A stretch of 58,674 nucleotides of DNA from Marmoricola sp. (GCA_025964795.1 JAOPYC010000084.1:1-58674), one strand, 5' to 3'; numbered from the stretch's first letter, positions 7,018-16,647 are shown. A program made the numbers and translations. The notes: generated by a model from the sequence alone, not told the origin.

Positions 7018-8951
7018 CGGGCCTCCTCGGGCGCGGTCTCGAGCCAACGGGTGAAGGCGCGGTTGTCGTAGGGACGGCCGAGGAAGTCCTCGACCAGGTC
7101 GGCTGCGTCCCGTGAGCCGCCCGCGGCCAGCACCGTGTCGCGGTAGCGGTGGGCGACGTCGGGGTCGAACAGGTCGTCCGGGTCGAAGGCGGAGAACAGG
7201 TCCTTGGCGATGACCAGGCTCCACATGTAGGTGTAGTAGGCCGATCCGTAGTCGTCGAGGTGGCCGAAACCCGCGTGGAAGTGTGTATCCGGGACGAGTG
7301 CGACGAGGCTGTAGCGCTCCATCAGCGACCTCAGCCCGGCGGTAAGGTCGTCGGGGCGATCCTGGTGGAACCAGTAGGAGATCGCGGCGTAGGCCATCTG
7401 GGTGCGGGCCAGGAACCCCTTGCCGAACTCGTCGGCCGCGCGCATCCGGGCCACGAGGTCCTCGGGGATCGGGGTGCCGTCCCGGTCGGTGGCGAAGCCC
7501 TGCAGCACCCCGGCGTCCCAGGCCCACTCCTCCAGCAGCTGTGAGGGGGCCTCCACGAAGTCCCACTCGGTGGCCACCCCGGAGAAGCTGACCCACTCGT
7601 GCCGGCCGCCGAGCACGTGGTGCATCAGGTGCCCGAACTCGTGGAACAGCGTCACCACGTGGTCAGGGTCCATCAGCCCGCGCGAGAAGTTGCAGACCAG
7701 CACGCCCTCGGGGAGCTGCCGGCCGAGCACGCCGGGGACCAGGGTGAACTGCGCGGCGTGGTTGTACTTCCGGTCGCGCGGGTGCAGGTCGAGGTGGATC
7801 CGGCCGAGCCGCTCGCCGTTCTCGGCGAGCGCCACGTCGTACGACGTGACCTCGTCGTGCCAGGTCGGTGCGGACACCTGCGTGTAGGTGAGGCCGAAGA
7901 GCCGCCCGGTCACGTCGAGCAGGCCCTGGCGCACCTTGGCGAAGTCGAAGTAGGCCCGCACCTCCTGGGCGTCGACGTCGTGCCGGTCGCGCTTGAGCGC
8001 TTCGAGGTGGTGGCGCCAGTTGGAGAAGTCGATGACGTCCTCGCCCTCGTCGCGGGCGTACTCCAGCAGCGCGTCGATCTCGCGCCGTCCGGCAGCCTCG
8101 GACGCGGCCGCGATCTCGTCGATGAACTCCGGGATCCGCGGGCCCTCGCCGATCATCTTGACCTCGGCGTCATAGCTCGGCCAGTCGGCGTACCCCAGGA
8201 GGCGAGCCTTCTCCTCGCGCACCTCGAGCAGCTCGGCCAGCACCGGCTCGTTGTCCGGCCAGCCGATGTCGAGAAACTGGTGGGCGACCGCGCGGCGTGC
8301 CGCCGGGTCGCGCGCGTGGATCAGGAACGGCAGCGTGTCGGGGTAGTCCGTGCTGATCTCGACCCGGCCGTCGTTGTCGGCCGGGTGGTCGTCGACGTAG
8401 TCCTGCGGGAGGCCGGCCAGGGCTGCGGCCGCCACCGTCGTCGTACGCCGGCCCTCGCGGATCCCGCGCGAGAACGTCTGGGACAGCTCGCTCTCCCGCT
8501 GGTTGAGCCGGCGGAGCCGGTCCCGGGTCGGTTCGTCACGGTCGACGCCGGCCCGACGGAAGGCGCGCAGGGTGTCCTCGAGCACCCGCGCAGCGCCGGC
8601 GTCGAGCAGGGAGGCGTCCAGCGAGTCCAGCTGCGCGAACACGTCGGCGTCGAGGTAGAGGTCGGTGCTGAACCGGCGGGCCTCGATCTGGAAGCCCTCG
8701 GCGGCCTCGACCACCGCCGCGTCCGGGTGCACGGCGGTGAGCAGCGAGCTCAGCGCGAACACCCCGGACAGCGCGACCTGCACGTCGTTCCACACCTGCA
8801 GGATCGCCCCGTCGCCGACCGGAGCGCTCTTCAGCGCGGCGACCTCGAGGCCGGCCTCCCTCAGCCCGGTGGACGCGCGCTCCTGCACCCACGGCAGCCA
8901 GGCGTCCTGCTCAGCGGGCAGGGCCAGCGGTTCCAGGTGGGTCGACTCCAT
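7014..8951 (-). CDS. M3-family zinc metallopeptidase (oligopeptidase)
   Basis: A 645-residue thimet/oligopeptidase-type (M3) enzyme. The zinc motif is FHEFGH (about residues 437-442), followed by the family Gly-rich segment, and the C-terminal helical lobe ends normally. No signal peptide is seen, so it is likely a cytosolic peptidase that degrades short peptides. The ATG at 8951 was chosen because a TAACCT box sits exactly 7 nt upstream (leaderless start) and longer readings run antisense into deoD. It is divergent from deoD and overlaps nudC by four bases. Confidence 0.9.
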   Translation of the reverse strand: MESTHLEPLALPAEQDAWLPWVQERASTGLREAGLEVAALKSAPVGDGAILQVWNDVQVALSGVFALSSLLTAVHPDAAVVEAAEGFQIEARRFSTDLYLDADVFAQLDSLDASLLDAGAARVLEDTLRAFRRAGVDRDEPTRDRLRRLNQRESELSQTFSRGIREGRRTTTVAAAALAGLPQDYVDDHPADNDGRVEISTDYPDTLPFLIHARDPAARRAVAHQFLDIGWPDNEPVLAELLEVREEKARLLGYADWPSYDAEVKMIGEGPRIPEFIDEIAAASEAAGRREIDALLEYARDEGEDVIDFSNWRHHLEALKRDRHDVDAQEVRAYFDFAKVRQGLLDVTGRLFGLTYTQVSAPTWHDEVTSYDVALAENGERLGRIHLDLHPRDRKYNHAAQFTLVPGVLGRQLPEGVLVCNFSRGLMDPDHVVTLFHEFGHLMHHVLGGRHEWVSFSGVATEWDFVEAPSQLLEEWAWDAGVLQGFATDRDGTPIPEDLVARMRAADEFGKGFLARTQMAYAAISYWFHQDRPDDLTAGLRSLMERYSLVALVPDTHFHAGFGHLDDYGSAYYTYMWSLVIAKDLFSAFDPDDLFDPDVAHRYRDTVLAAGGSRDAADLVEDFLGRPYDNRAFTRWLETAPEEAR

Positions 8952-8958
8952 GTCGGCG

Positions 8959-8964
8959 AGGTTA
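8959..8964 (-). promoter_or_regulatory. -10 box for leaderless M3 peptidase mRNA
   Basis: TAACCT (TANNNT) on the minus strand, followed by exactly 7 nt and then the ATG at 8951. This would place the transcription start on the A of the start codon. Confidence 0.6.
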
Positions 8965-8997
8965 GCCCGGCCGTCGTACCACCTAGTCTCTGGAGCC

Positions 8998-9705
8998 ATG
9001 AGCATCCACATTGGCGCCGCTCCCGGCCAGATCGCCCCCACGGTCCTGCTCCCCGGAGACCCTCTGCGGGCTCGCTGGATCGCCGAGAACTTCCTCGACG
9101 ACGCCGTCTGCCACAGCGAGGTGCGCGGCATGCTGGGCTTCACCGGCAGCTGGCACGGGCAGCCCGTCTCGGTGCAGGGGTCCGGCATGGGCCAGCCGTC
9201 GATGTCGATCTACGTCAACGAGCTGTTCCAGGACTACGACGTACGCCGGATCGTGCGGGTCGGCTCCTGCGGCGCGCTCACCGAACGGGTCGCCCTGCGC
9301 GACGTCGTGATCGCCTCCGGGGCGTGCACCGACTCCTCGATGAACCGACTGCGGTTCCACGGGCTCGACTACGCGCCGGTGGCGGACTTCGGCCTGCTGC
9401 GGACGGCCGCCGACGCCGCCGACGCCCGCGACGACGTCACCGCGCACGTCGGGCTGATCTTCTCCGGCGACACTTTCTACAACCCGCGACCCGAGCTGAG
9501 CGACCCGATGGTGGCCCACGGCGTGCTCGCGGTGGAGATGGAGGCCTCGGCGCTGTACACCCTGGCGGCGTCCTACGGCCGCGCGGCGCTGGCCGTCTGC
9601 ACGGTGAGCGACCACATCGTCACCGGGGAGGCCACGACGTCACTCGAACGGGAGCAGACCTTCGCCCCGATGGTCGAGATCGCGCTGGCGGCGGCGCTGG
9701 GGTAG
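8998..9705 (+). CDS. deoD: Purine-nucleoside phosphorylase, DeoD type
   Basis: A 235-residue member of the hexameric (PNP/UDP) phosphorylase family. It shows the N-terminal phosphate segment LLPGDPLRARW, the VGSCGA loop, the VEMEASALYT nucleoside-binding stretch (about 178-187) and the SDH catalytic aspartate segment (about 204-206). It splits purine (deoxy)ribonucleosides with phosphate in salvage. The ATG at 8998 has a TAGTCT box 8 nt upstream as well as GGAG, so it may be leaderless. It is divergent from the M3 peptidase and convergent with the next gene. Confidence 0.93.
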   Translation: MSIHIGAAPGQIAPTVLLPGDPLRARWIAENFLDDAVCHSEVRGMLGFTGSWHGQPVSVQGSGMGQPSMSIYVNELFQDYDVRRIVRVGSCGALTERVALRDVVIASGACTDSSMNRLRFHGLDYAPVADFGLLRTAADAADARDDVTAHVGLIFSGDTFYNPRPELSDPMVAHGVLAVEMEASALYTLAASYGRAALAVCTVSDHIVTGEATTSLEREQTFAPMVEIALAAALG

Positions 9706-9715
9706 AGCCGGCTGC

Positions 9716-10012
9716 TCAGGCCCGAACGGTCTGGTGCTGCTCGATGGCCAGGTCCGGCCAGTCCTGGCCGGCCTGCTGCGTGGGCACCCGCTGCTCCGCG
9801 GAGCTCCCGGGCAGGCGGACGCAGGTGATCGACTCCTGGCGGACGACGCAGAGGTCGCCGTTGGGCTCCAGCACGGCCACCCCGTGACCGTCGCTGTTCA
9901 TCACCCGGCCGGCGATCCACTCACCGCCGATGAACAGCCTGACCAGGCTGCCGTCGTCCTTGGCCCGGTCCAGCGCGTGGCCGACCGTGAGCAACATCGT
10001 CGATCCGAACAC
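9716..10012 (-). CDS. Small Sm-/SH3-like beta-barrel protein, unknown
   Basis: A 98-residue protein with alternating short strands, for example LVRLFIGGEWIAGRV, VAVLEPNGD and SITCVRL, which look like a five-strand Sm- or SH3-like barrel. No family is named with confidence. Start options are TTG 10039, GTG 10015, GTG 10012 and ATG 9997; GTG 10012 has GAGGGGG about five bases upstream and is preferred, although an ATG at 9997 would suit a leaderless mRNA. It lies 3' of adnB on the same strand and its upstream DNA shares a 21-bp element with the whiB7 promoter. Confidence 0.6.
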   Translation of the reverse strand: MFGSTMLLTVGHALDRAKDDGSLVRLFIGGEWIAGRVMNSDGHGVAVLEPNGDLCVVRQESITCVRLPGSSAEQRVPTQQAGQDWPDLAIEQHQTVRA

Positions 10013-10034
10013 CACAGCCCCCTCGCGTCGCGGT

Positions 10035-10055
10035 CGCAAACGCCTTATTGGAGAT
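10035..10055 (-). promoter_or_regulatory. 21-bp element shared with the whiB7 promoter
   Basis: Minus strand ATCTCCAATAA-N4-TTTGCG, identical at 17 of 21 positions to 3573-3593 in the whiB7 promoter. TTGCGA could serve as a -35. The -10 at the expected distance (TGTGGT) is poor. A common regulator, perhaps WhiB7, is inferred. Confidence 0.5.
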
Positions 10056-10111
10056 CTTTGTCCCCCTTCGTGCGGTTTGCCTAGGAAACCGGGCGAACTT
10101 CGGGGAGTGGT

Positions 10112-13100
10112 CTACACCGCAGGGGTGTCGGCCAGCAGGATCTGCTGAAGCCCTTGACGATCCGCCAGGTTGTCGGGAACAACCGTTTCCCCCGAGCGCA
10201 CGTAGTGGAAGGCCGCCCGCACCTGCTCCAGGGGGACCCCCAGGAGCTCGGCCCACGCCAGCCGGTAGATCGCCAGCTGCAGCGGGTCGGCGTCCTGGCG
10301 CCGGTTGGTCTTCCAGTCGACGACCTGCCACCCGCCGTCGGGCTCGGCGTACACCGCGTCGATCCGGCCACGGACCACCTGCCCGGCGAGCACCAGGGCG
10401 AACGGCGCCTCCACCGCGTGCGGCACCCGGTCGCCGAAGGGGCCGGCCTCGAAGGTCGCGATCAGCGCCCGCAGGTCGTCCTCGTCGTCGATGCCGAGGT
10501 CCGCGCGCCCCGGAAGGTCCTCGGGGTCGAGCAGCGACTGCTGCCCGAACCGCGCCTCCACCCAGGCGTGGAACCGGGTGCCGAACCGGGCGGACGGCGA
10601 GGGCTGCCGGGGCATCGGCCGCGCCAGCTCCCGGGCGAAGCCGTCCGGGTCGTCGCGCAGCCGGGCCAGCGCCGTGGCCGAGAGGCTGGTGGGCAGCGGC
10701 ACCTCGAAGGTCCCCGACCGGTCGGCGCGCGCCTCGCGGAGCAGCCGCTCGAGCTCCTCGTCCCACTCGGCCACGCGGGCCGTCTCGATCATGTCGAGGT
10801 CCTCGTCCGGCTGGTGCGGCGACGAGCGGTGGACGAGCTCGGCCGCCGCGATCCGCAGGCCCATCTCGTGTCCTCGTCCGGTCGCGGGCCAGGGCCGGGA
10901 CACGTCGACTCCGTCGTAGGGGTTGGGATCACCCTTCTGCGGCTTGTCCAGCCAGACGCACGCCTCCCCCCACTCCTCGACCTGGTCACGCACCTGGCCC
11001 TGGTAGCTCGAGGGGCCGAAGGGGGTCCTGCGCTGCCCCCAGAGGTAGGAGGTCACCGACAGCCGGTGCGCCGCACGCGTGAACGCGACGTAGCCCAGGC
11101 GCAGCTCCTCGTCGGCGTCGTGCTCGCGGGTGTCGGCGCGGAAGGCCTCGAGCGCAGCCCGGTCGTAGCCCTCGAGCTGCGGCTGGTCCGCGGCGTCACC
11201 CCGGAGCGGAGCCGGGAGCACCGCCGGCGAGGACGTCCACAGCGTGCGCGACCGGTTGGACGGGAACCTGGTCTCACAGACCCCGACCAGGAAGACCGAG
11301 TCCCACTCGAGGCCCTTGGACCGGTGCACGGTGAGCAGCTTCACCGAGTCGGCCTCGGTCGGGGTGGCCACGTCCAGCCCGTTGCCCTGGTCGTCCTCGG
11401 CGGTGAGGTAGGCGAGCAGGGCCGGCAGCGTGACGTCCCCGTCCACCGCCTGGAACTCCGCCACCGCCTTGAGGAAGAGGTCGAGGTTGTCGCGCCGGGC
11501 CGCGGCGGCCGGGCTGGTCGAGGAGGCGAGCTCGATGTCGATGCCGGTGGTGTCGATGATGCGGCGTACGACGTCGAGGATCGGCTCCCCCGCCGAGGAC
11601 CGGAGGACTCGCAGCTCGGCGGACAGCAGCGCGAAGCGCTCCCGGGCCTGGTCGGAGTAGGCCGCCTCACCCGGGTCGTCCAACGCGTCGCTGAGGGCAG
11701 CCATCTCGGCCGGGTCGATGCCGTCCGCGATGGCGGTCAGCTCCTCCGAGATCGAGCCCCGGTCCTCGGACTGCGTACGCCGCCCGGCGATCTCCGCCGC
11801 CCGTTCACCGAGCAGCTTGAGGTCGCGCGGCCCGATCGCCCAGCGCGGCCCGGCGAGCAGGGTGAGCACGGCCGGGTTGGCGGTCACGTCGTGGAGCAGC
11901 GTGAGCATGGCCACCACCTCCGCCACCTCCGGAAGTCGGAGCAGGCCCGAGAGGCCGACGATCTCGACCGGCACGCCCGCGCTGGTGAGGGTGTCGAAGA
12001 CCGCCTCGGCCGTGCTGTTGTCGCGGGTCAGCACGCCGATGTCCGACCACTTGGCGCTGTGGCCGGCCTTGACCTGCTCGACCAGCCAGGCCAGCTCGTC
12101 GTCGGCCGTGAGGAACACCTCCGCCGTGACCACGCCGGGAGCGTCCGTCGCGGCGGTGAGCGGAGCCACCTCGGGGAGCTGCGCGTAGAGCGGAGCGGCC
12201 AGCCGGTTGGCCACCTGCAGGATGCGCTGGTCCGACCGACGGTTGACGGTCAGCGGCAGCACCGGGACGTCCCCCGACGCGGCGGGGAACGTCCCGGCGA
12301 AGTTGAGGATGTTGGACACCGACGCTCCGCGCCAGCCGTAGATGGCCTGGTTGGGGTCACCGACCGCCGTCACGGCGTGACCCAGTCCCTGGTCGACCGA
12401 GGGCCCCGAGAACAGCCGGGACAGCATCTGCGCCTGGGCGACGGAGGTGTCCTGGTACTCGTCGAGCATCACGACCTTGAACTTCGCCCGCTCCAAGGCG
12501 CCCACCTCGGGCTGCTCCTCGGCCAGCCGGGCCGCCAGGGCGATCTGGTCGGAGAAGTCCATCAGCCCGAGGTCGGCCTTGAGTCGGCGGTAGGCGCGGA
12601 CCAGGCCCATCAGGTCGGCGCGCCGGTCCACGGCCGACAGGGCCTTGGTCACCGATTCCTTGTAGGTGCTGCGGTTCTTGCCCGCCGCCTCCTCCTCCAG
12701 CGCCCGCTGGAACCCGCGCCGGGCCTCCGCGTCGAAGGCCAGCACTTCGTCGGGACCGACGAGGTGCTCGGTCATCGCCCCGTCGAGCGCGAGCAGGTTC
12801 TGGATGACCGTCGGCGGGTGGTCGGAGAGGACCTGGACGTCGCCGGTGTAGCGCTCCACGGCGCGCGCCCCCAGCTGGTAGCGGGACGCGTCGGTGATCA
12901 CCCGGGTGTCGGGCTCGTGCCCGATGCGCAGGCCGTGCTCGGTGAGGAGGTTCGCGGCATAGGCGTTGTAGGTCACCACGGTGGGCTCGAGCTCGTCGCC
13001 GGGGTCCTCGTCGGCACCCGGGGGCGGGACCTCGACCTCGACACCCAGCACCCCCGCCGTGGTCAGGGCCTCCCGGATCCTGGTCCGCAGCTCGCTGGCC

Positions 13101-13327
13101 GCCTTCGTCGTGAACGTCAGCCCGAGCACCTCGTCGGGTCGGACCTGACCGGTGACGACGAGGTAGACGACCCGCGCGGCCATCAGGGTGGTCTTGCCCG
13201 ACCCGGCCCCGGCGATCACGACCGCCGGGGCGAGCGGAGCCGAGATGGCCGCCCACTGCTGCGGGCTGACCTCGTAGTCGGCCTTCATCACGGCCCGCAG
13301 GTCCGCGGAAGAGGCGATCGCCCTCAC
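10112..13327 (-). CDS. adnB: AdnB-type helicase-nuclease subunit
   Basis: A 1071-residue protein with an N-terminal UvrD/Rep SF1 motor and a C-terminal RecB-like nuclease. Walker A is AGAGSGKTT (about 39-47), motif II reads DEYQDT, and the nuclease signature is GRIDA...VVDWKT near residues 1005-1035. AdnAB is the actinobacterial dimeric motor-nuclease that resects double-strand breaks; in mycobacteria AdnB is the lead motor. The GTG at 13327 overlaps the adnA stop (GTGA), so the two subunits are coupled. A weaker alternative start is an internal ATG about 14 codons in. Confidence 0.9.
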   Translation of the reverse strand: MRAIASSADLRAVMKADYEVSPQQWAAISAPLAPAVVIAGAGSGKTTLMAARVVYLVVTGQVRPDEVLGLTFTTKAASELRTRIREALTTAGVLGVEVEVPPPGADEDPGDELEPTVVTYNAYAANLLTEHGLRIGHEPDTRVITDASRYQLGARAVERYTGDVQVLSDHPPTVIQNLLALDGAMTEHLVGPDEVLAFDAEARRGFQRALEEEAAGKNRSTYKESVTKALSAVDRRADLMGLVRAYRRLKADLGLMDFSDQIALAARLAEEQPEVGALERAKFKVVMLDEYQDTSVAQAQMLSRLFSGPSVDQGLGHAVTAVGDPNQAIYGWRGASVSNILNFAGTFPAASGDVPVLPLTVNRRSDQRILQVANRLAAPLYAQLPEVAPLTAATDAPGVVTAEVFLTADDELAWLVEQVKAGHSAKWSDIGVLTRDNSTAEAVFDTLTSAGVPVEIVGLSGLLRLPEVAEVVAMLTLLHDVTANPAVLTLLAGPRWAIGPRDLKLLGERAAEIAGRRTQSEDRGSISEELTAIADGIDPAEMAALSDALDDPGEAAYSDQARERFALLSAELRVLRSSAGEPILDVVRRIIDTTGIDIELASSTSPAAAARRDNLDLFLKAVAEFQAVDGDVTLPALLAYLTAEDDQGNGLDVATPTEADSVKLLTVHRSKGLEWDSVFLVGVCETRFPSNRSRTLWTSSPAVLPAPLRGDAADQPQLEGYDRAALEAFRADTREHDADEELRLGYVAFTRAAHRLSVTSYLWGQRRTPFGPSSYQGQVRDQVEEWGEACVWLDKPQKGDPNPYDGVDVSRPWPATGRGHEMGLRIAAAELVHRSSPHQPDEDLDMIETARVAEWDEELERLLREARADRSGTFEVPLPTSLSATALARLRDDPDGFARELARPMPRQPSPSARFGTRFHAWVEARFGQQSLLDPEDLPGRADLGIDDEDDLRALIATFEAGPFGDRVPHAVEAPFALVLAGQVVRGRIDAVYAEPDGGWQVVDWKTNRRQDADPLQLAIYRLAWAELLGVPLEQVRAAFHYVRSGETVVPDNLADRQGLQQILLADTPAV

Positions 13328-16300
13328 TGGGACAGCACCGCCCCGGCGCTGCGCGAGGGGCAGATGGGCACGAACGGGCAGTCCTTGCAGTGGGCGCCCG
13401 GGGTGGCCGGGAAGCTCTCGGTGCGAAGGTGGGCTGCCGCCCGCGCCAGCTCGAGGCGGAGCCCGTCGCGAGCCGGCCCGTCCTCGGGGTGCACGGGTTG
13501 CGGCTGCACCTGGGCGTCGGTCGACTCGTCGAGGCGGCCGAGCTGGACCAGCTCGGCACCTCCGCTCTGCACGGGCTCGTCGGCCACCGGGCCGGCGACC
13601 GCGCCGTGGTCGACGGCGTACTGGTAGAGCGCGAGCTGCCGATGGCTCAGGACCGAGGTGTTGCTCGGCGGCGTGCGCCCGGTCTTGAGGTCGACCACCA
13701 CGATCCGGCCCTCGGTGTCGAGCTCCACCCGGTCGGCGTACCCGCTGATGCGGACCCGCTCGCCGTCCTCGAGGTCCACCTCGGTGGCGAAGTGCTGCTC
13801 GGTCCCGAGCAGCTCGCGCCGGTTGGCGTAGTGCCACCGCAGGAAGCGGCCGAGCGCGGCGCGGACCCGGTCGAGCTCACGCAGGCGCGACCAGGGCGTC
13901 CGGAACTCGAGCCGGTCCCAGACGGTGGCCACCTGCTCCATCAGTACGTCGACCTCGTCGGGTCCCGCCGTGATCTCGCCCTTCGCCACCCGGTCGGCCA
14001 GCGCGTGCAGCAGCTGGCCGACGTTGGCCGACTGGTGCACTCGCTGGCTTCCTCCGGCTTCGCGCTCGAGGAACCACTGCGTCGGGCACACGGCCATCGA
14101 CTCGAGCACGCTCGCCGAGATGGGCACCGGGCGGGCGGGGTCGCGGACGGCCTGCTCGGAGCGGCTCAGGCCGCGGGTCCCCCACCAGTTCGAGGGATCG
14201 GCCTGGGGCACGAGCGGCCGCCCACCGACGTCCTCGGCGGCCAGGAGCGCCAGTCGGGTGGCGGCCGACTGCCGCAGCGCAGGTGTGGTCTCCGGGTCGG
14301 TGACGCAGCGCCGCAGCTCGCTGACCAGGCCCGCCATCGAGAGGGGTCGGGGCGGGCGTCCGACTACCCGGCGCGGCTCGATGTCCAGCTCGTCGAGGAA
14401 GCGGGACGGCTGGTCCCCGTCGTCCTCGGGGGACTTCACGGCCGTGACCACGAGCCGCTCCCGGGCGCGGGTGCAGGCGACGTAGAACAGCCGACGCTCC
14501 TCGACCAGCAGCTCCCGGCTGGAGGTCGCCTCCACGAGGCCGTCGACGCCGATGCGGTCGGCCTGCAGCAGGGTGCTGCGCCGGCGCAGGTCGGGCCATC
14601 CCTCGGCCTGCACGTGGGCCACCACCACCAGCCGCCACTCCAGGCCCTTGGCCCGGTGGGCGGTGAGCAGTCGCACCGCCGTCCCGCGCACCCCCTGCTC
14701 GGCCAGGGTGTCGGAGGGGAGCTCCTGGGCCACGAGCATGGCCACGAAGGCGCGCGCACCGAGGTGGTCACGCTGCTCCTCGGCCCGGGCCGCCGTCGCG
14801 AACAGCGCCACGACGGAGTCCAGGTCGCGGTTCGCGCGACGCGCGCCGCCACCCCCGCCCTCGACCGAGCGCCGGAGCCGCTGCGGCCACGTCGTCCCCG
14901 ACCACAGGGTCCAGAGGACCTCCTCCACACCGCCGCCTTCGTCGAGCTGGCGCCGGGCCGAGACGAGCAGGTCGTTGAGCGCACGGGCGCGCCCCACCTC
15001 GGGCGACGACAGGCCCTCCAGGAACCCCGCCTCGACCACCGCGAGCCGGAGCAGCTCACGAGAGGAGCGGGGCGGCCGGGTCTCGAGGCCGTCGTCGGGT
15101 CTGCCGGGCAGCGTTGACTTCTCCCGTGACCGCAGCGCCCGGCCGAGACGGCGTACGTCGCCGGCGTCCAGGCCGGCCAACGGGCTCATCAAGAGCGCCT
15201 CGATCCGACCGGGGTCGAGGAACTCCACGTCGTCCCGGTCCTCGTTGTCGAGGTTGAGCGCGGCGCGCAGGCCGTCGATCAGCGGACGCACCGACGGGTC
15301 CCGGATCAGGGGCAGGTCGTCGCTGGCCACCTCCACCGGCACACCGGCAGCCGAGAGGGAACGTCGCAGCCCGGGGATCGACCCACGGCCGGAGCGGACC
15401 AGGACGGCCATGTCGTCCCAGTCGATGCCGTCCTCGAGGTGGGCACGCCGCAGGAGGTCGGCGAGGTGCTCGGTCTCCGCACGCTCGGTGTCGAAGGTGA
15501 CGACCTCGACACGTCCCGGCCCGTGCGGGCTGTCGGCACGCGGGTGCAGGAAGGGCTCCTTGGCGGCCTCCGGCAGCCCGCCCGGGAGCGGGAGCCTGCG
15601 GGCGATCCGCTGGGTGCCGACCAGCAACCGCTCCCCGAACCGGCGTGTGGTCCCGAGGGCCACGACGTCGGCGTTGCTCCCGTCCGCCTGCCGGAAGTCG
15701 CGCGGGAACTCGAGGATGCCGCGCACCTCGGAGCCGCGGAAGCCGTAGATCGACTGGTGCGGGTCGCCCACCACGGTGAGGTTGCGTCCGTCCCCCGCCA
15801 GGGCGCGCAGCAGCGCCACCTGCCCGGGGTCGGTGTCCTGGTACTCGTCGACGAAGACGTGGCTGTAGAGCTCGCGCAGCTCGTCCTGGTGGGCGGCGGC
15901 CTCGAGCGTGGCCCGACGGATCAGGTCGGCGTAGTCGGTGGCCCCGAGGTCGTCCAGGATCGTGAGGTACTGGTCGAGGAAGCGGCCGGCCGCCACGAAC
16001 TGCGGCAGGTCGTTGGCCAGGCCCAGCGCGGTCAGCTCCTCCCCGTCGAGGCCCTTCTCGCGCGCCCGGCTCAGCACGGCGTGCACCTCGCGGGCGAAGC
16101 CGCGGGTCCCCAGGGCGCTGCGCAGAGAGGCCGGCCAGGTCACGGCCTCGGGCGTCTCGGCGAGCAGCTCCCGCAGCACCACGTCCTGCTCCGGAGCGCT
16201 CAGCAGCCGCAGCGGGCCCGCGTAGAGCTCGGGCGGGGAGTACTTCCGGATCAGCCCGTAGGCGAAGGAGTGGAAGGTCGAGCACATCGTGGTCGAGGTC

Positions 16301-16593
16301 GTCCGCCCGAGGCGGGCGGCGACCCGGTCGCGCAGCTGCTCGGCCGCCTTGCGGCTGAAGGTCAGCGCCAGCACCGACTCAGGGGTGGCCCCGCGGCTCT
16401 CGATACGGTCGACGATGGCCTCGACGAGCGTCGTGGTCTTGCCGGTGCCGGGGCCGGCGAGCACCAGCAGCGGACCGCCCTGGTGGTCGACGACGGCCTG
16501 CTGCGACTCGTCCAGCTGCGGGGCGGAGACACGCCCCTGCTGCGGGCGGACCAGCGTGTAGGCCGCCTCCGGCGTTGCGTCTCTCACCCGCAC
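13324..16593 (-). CDS. adnA: AdnA-type helicase-nuclease subunit with Fe-S nuclease
   Basis: About 1089 residues with an SF1 motor followed by a nuclease domain. Walker A is AGPGTGKTTT (46-55), motif II is DEYQDT, and the RecB-type nuclease motif is GYADRVE...VVDLKTGR. An upstream cysteine (MAVCPTQWFLE) plus a C-terminal CKDCPFVPIC gives the four-cysteine pattern of AddB/Cas4-type iron-sulfur nucleases. It is the upstream partner of adnB, overlapping by four bases. GTG 16593 has AGGTG five bases upstream and is preferred over TTG 16599 or GTG 16587. The nuclease and the Fe-S fold are known features of AdnA; the cysteine count is visible here. Confidence 0.9.
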   Translation of the reverse strand: MRVRDATPEAAYTLVRPQQGRVSAPQLDESQQAVVDHQGGPLLVLAGPGTGKTTTLVEAIVDRIESRGATPESVLALTFSRKAAEQLRDRVAARLGRTTSTTMCSTFHSFAYGLIRKYSPPELYAGPLRLLSAPEQDVVLRELLAETPEAVTWPASLRSALGTRGFAREVHAVLSRAREKGLDGEELTALGLANDLPQFVAAGRFLDQYLTILDDLGATDYADLIRRATLEAAAHQDELRELYSHVFVDEYQDTDPGQVALLRALAGDGRNLTVVGDPHQSIYGFRGSEVRGILEFPRDFRQADGSNADVVALGTTRRFGERLLVGTQRIARRLPLPGGLPEAAKEPFLHPRADSPHGPGRVEVVTFDTERAETEHLADLLRRAHLEDGIDWDDMAVLVRSGRGSIPGLRRSLSAAGVPVEVASDDLPLIRDPSVRPLIDGLRAALNLDNEDRDDVEFLDPGRIEALLMSPLAGLDAGDVRRLGRALRSREKSTLPGRPDDGLETRPPRSSRELLRLAVVEAGFLEGLSSPEVGRARALNDLLVSARRQLDEGGGVEEVLWTLWSGTTWPQRLRRSVEGGGGGARRANRDLDSVVALFATAARAEEQRDHLGARAFVAMLVAQELPSDTLAEQGVRGTAVRLLTAHRAKGLEWRLVVVAHVQAEGWPDLRRRSTLLQADRIGVDGLVEATSSRELLVEERRLFYVACTRARERLVVTAVKSPEDDGDQPSRFLDELDIEPRRVVGRPPRPLSMAGLVSELRRCVTDPETTPALRQSAATRLALLAAEDVGGRPLVPQADPSNWWGTRGLSRSEQAVRDPARPVPISASVLESMAVCPTQWFLEREAGGSQRVHQSANVGQLLHALADRVAKGEITAGPDEVDVLMEQVATVWDRLEFRTPWSRLRELDRVRAALGRFLRWHYANRRELLGTEQHFATEVDLEDGERVRISGYADRVELDTEGRIVVVDLKTGRTPPSNTSVLSHRQLALYQYAVDHGAVAGPVADEPVQSGGAELVQLGRLDESTDAQVQPQPVHPEDGPARDGLRLELARAAAHLRTESFPATPGAHCKDCPFVPICPSRSAGAVLSQ

Positions 16594-16647
16594 ACCCAAA
16601 CACCTGCCGCTGACAGCCGGGAGCCGACCTGCCGGTCAGGTCCTTCT

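Noticed and set aside
7599..9887. A 762-codon plus-strand ORF antisense to the M3 gene and across deoD
   Set aside because: Low-complexity Arg/Gly/Leu composition typical of a shadow frame; the M3 peptidase and DeoD account for the DNA.
10175..10190. GGGAAC...GTTTCCC near-palindrome that looks like an ECF promoter or operator
   Set aside because: It lies inside adnB near its 3' end, in conserved coding sequence, with no gene start nearby.
10154..13627. A 1157-codon plus-strand ORF opposite adnB
   Set aside because: Contains no recognisable domain; adnB on the other strand has all helicase and nuclease motifs.
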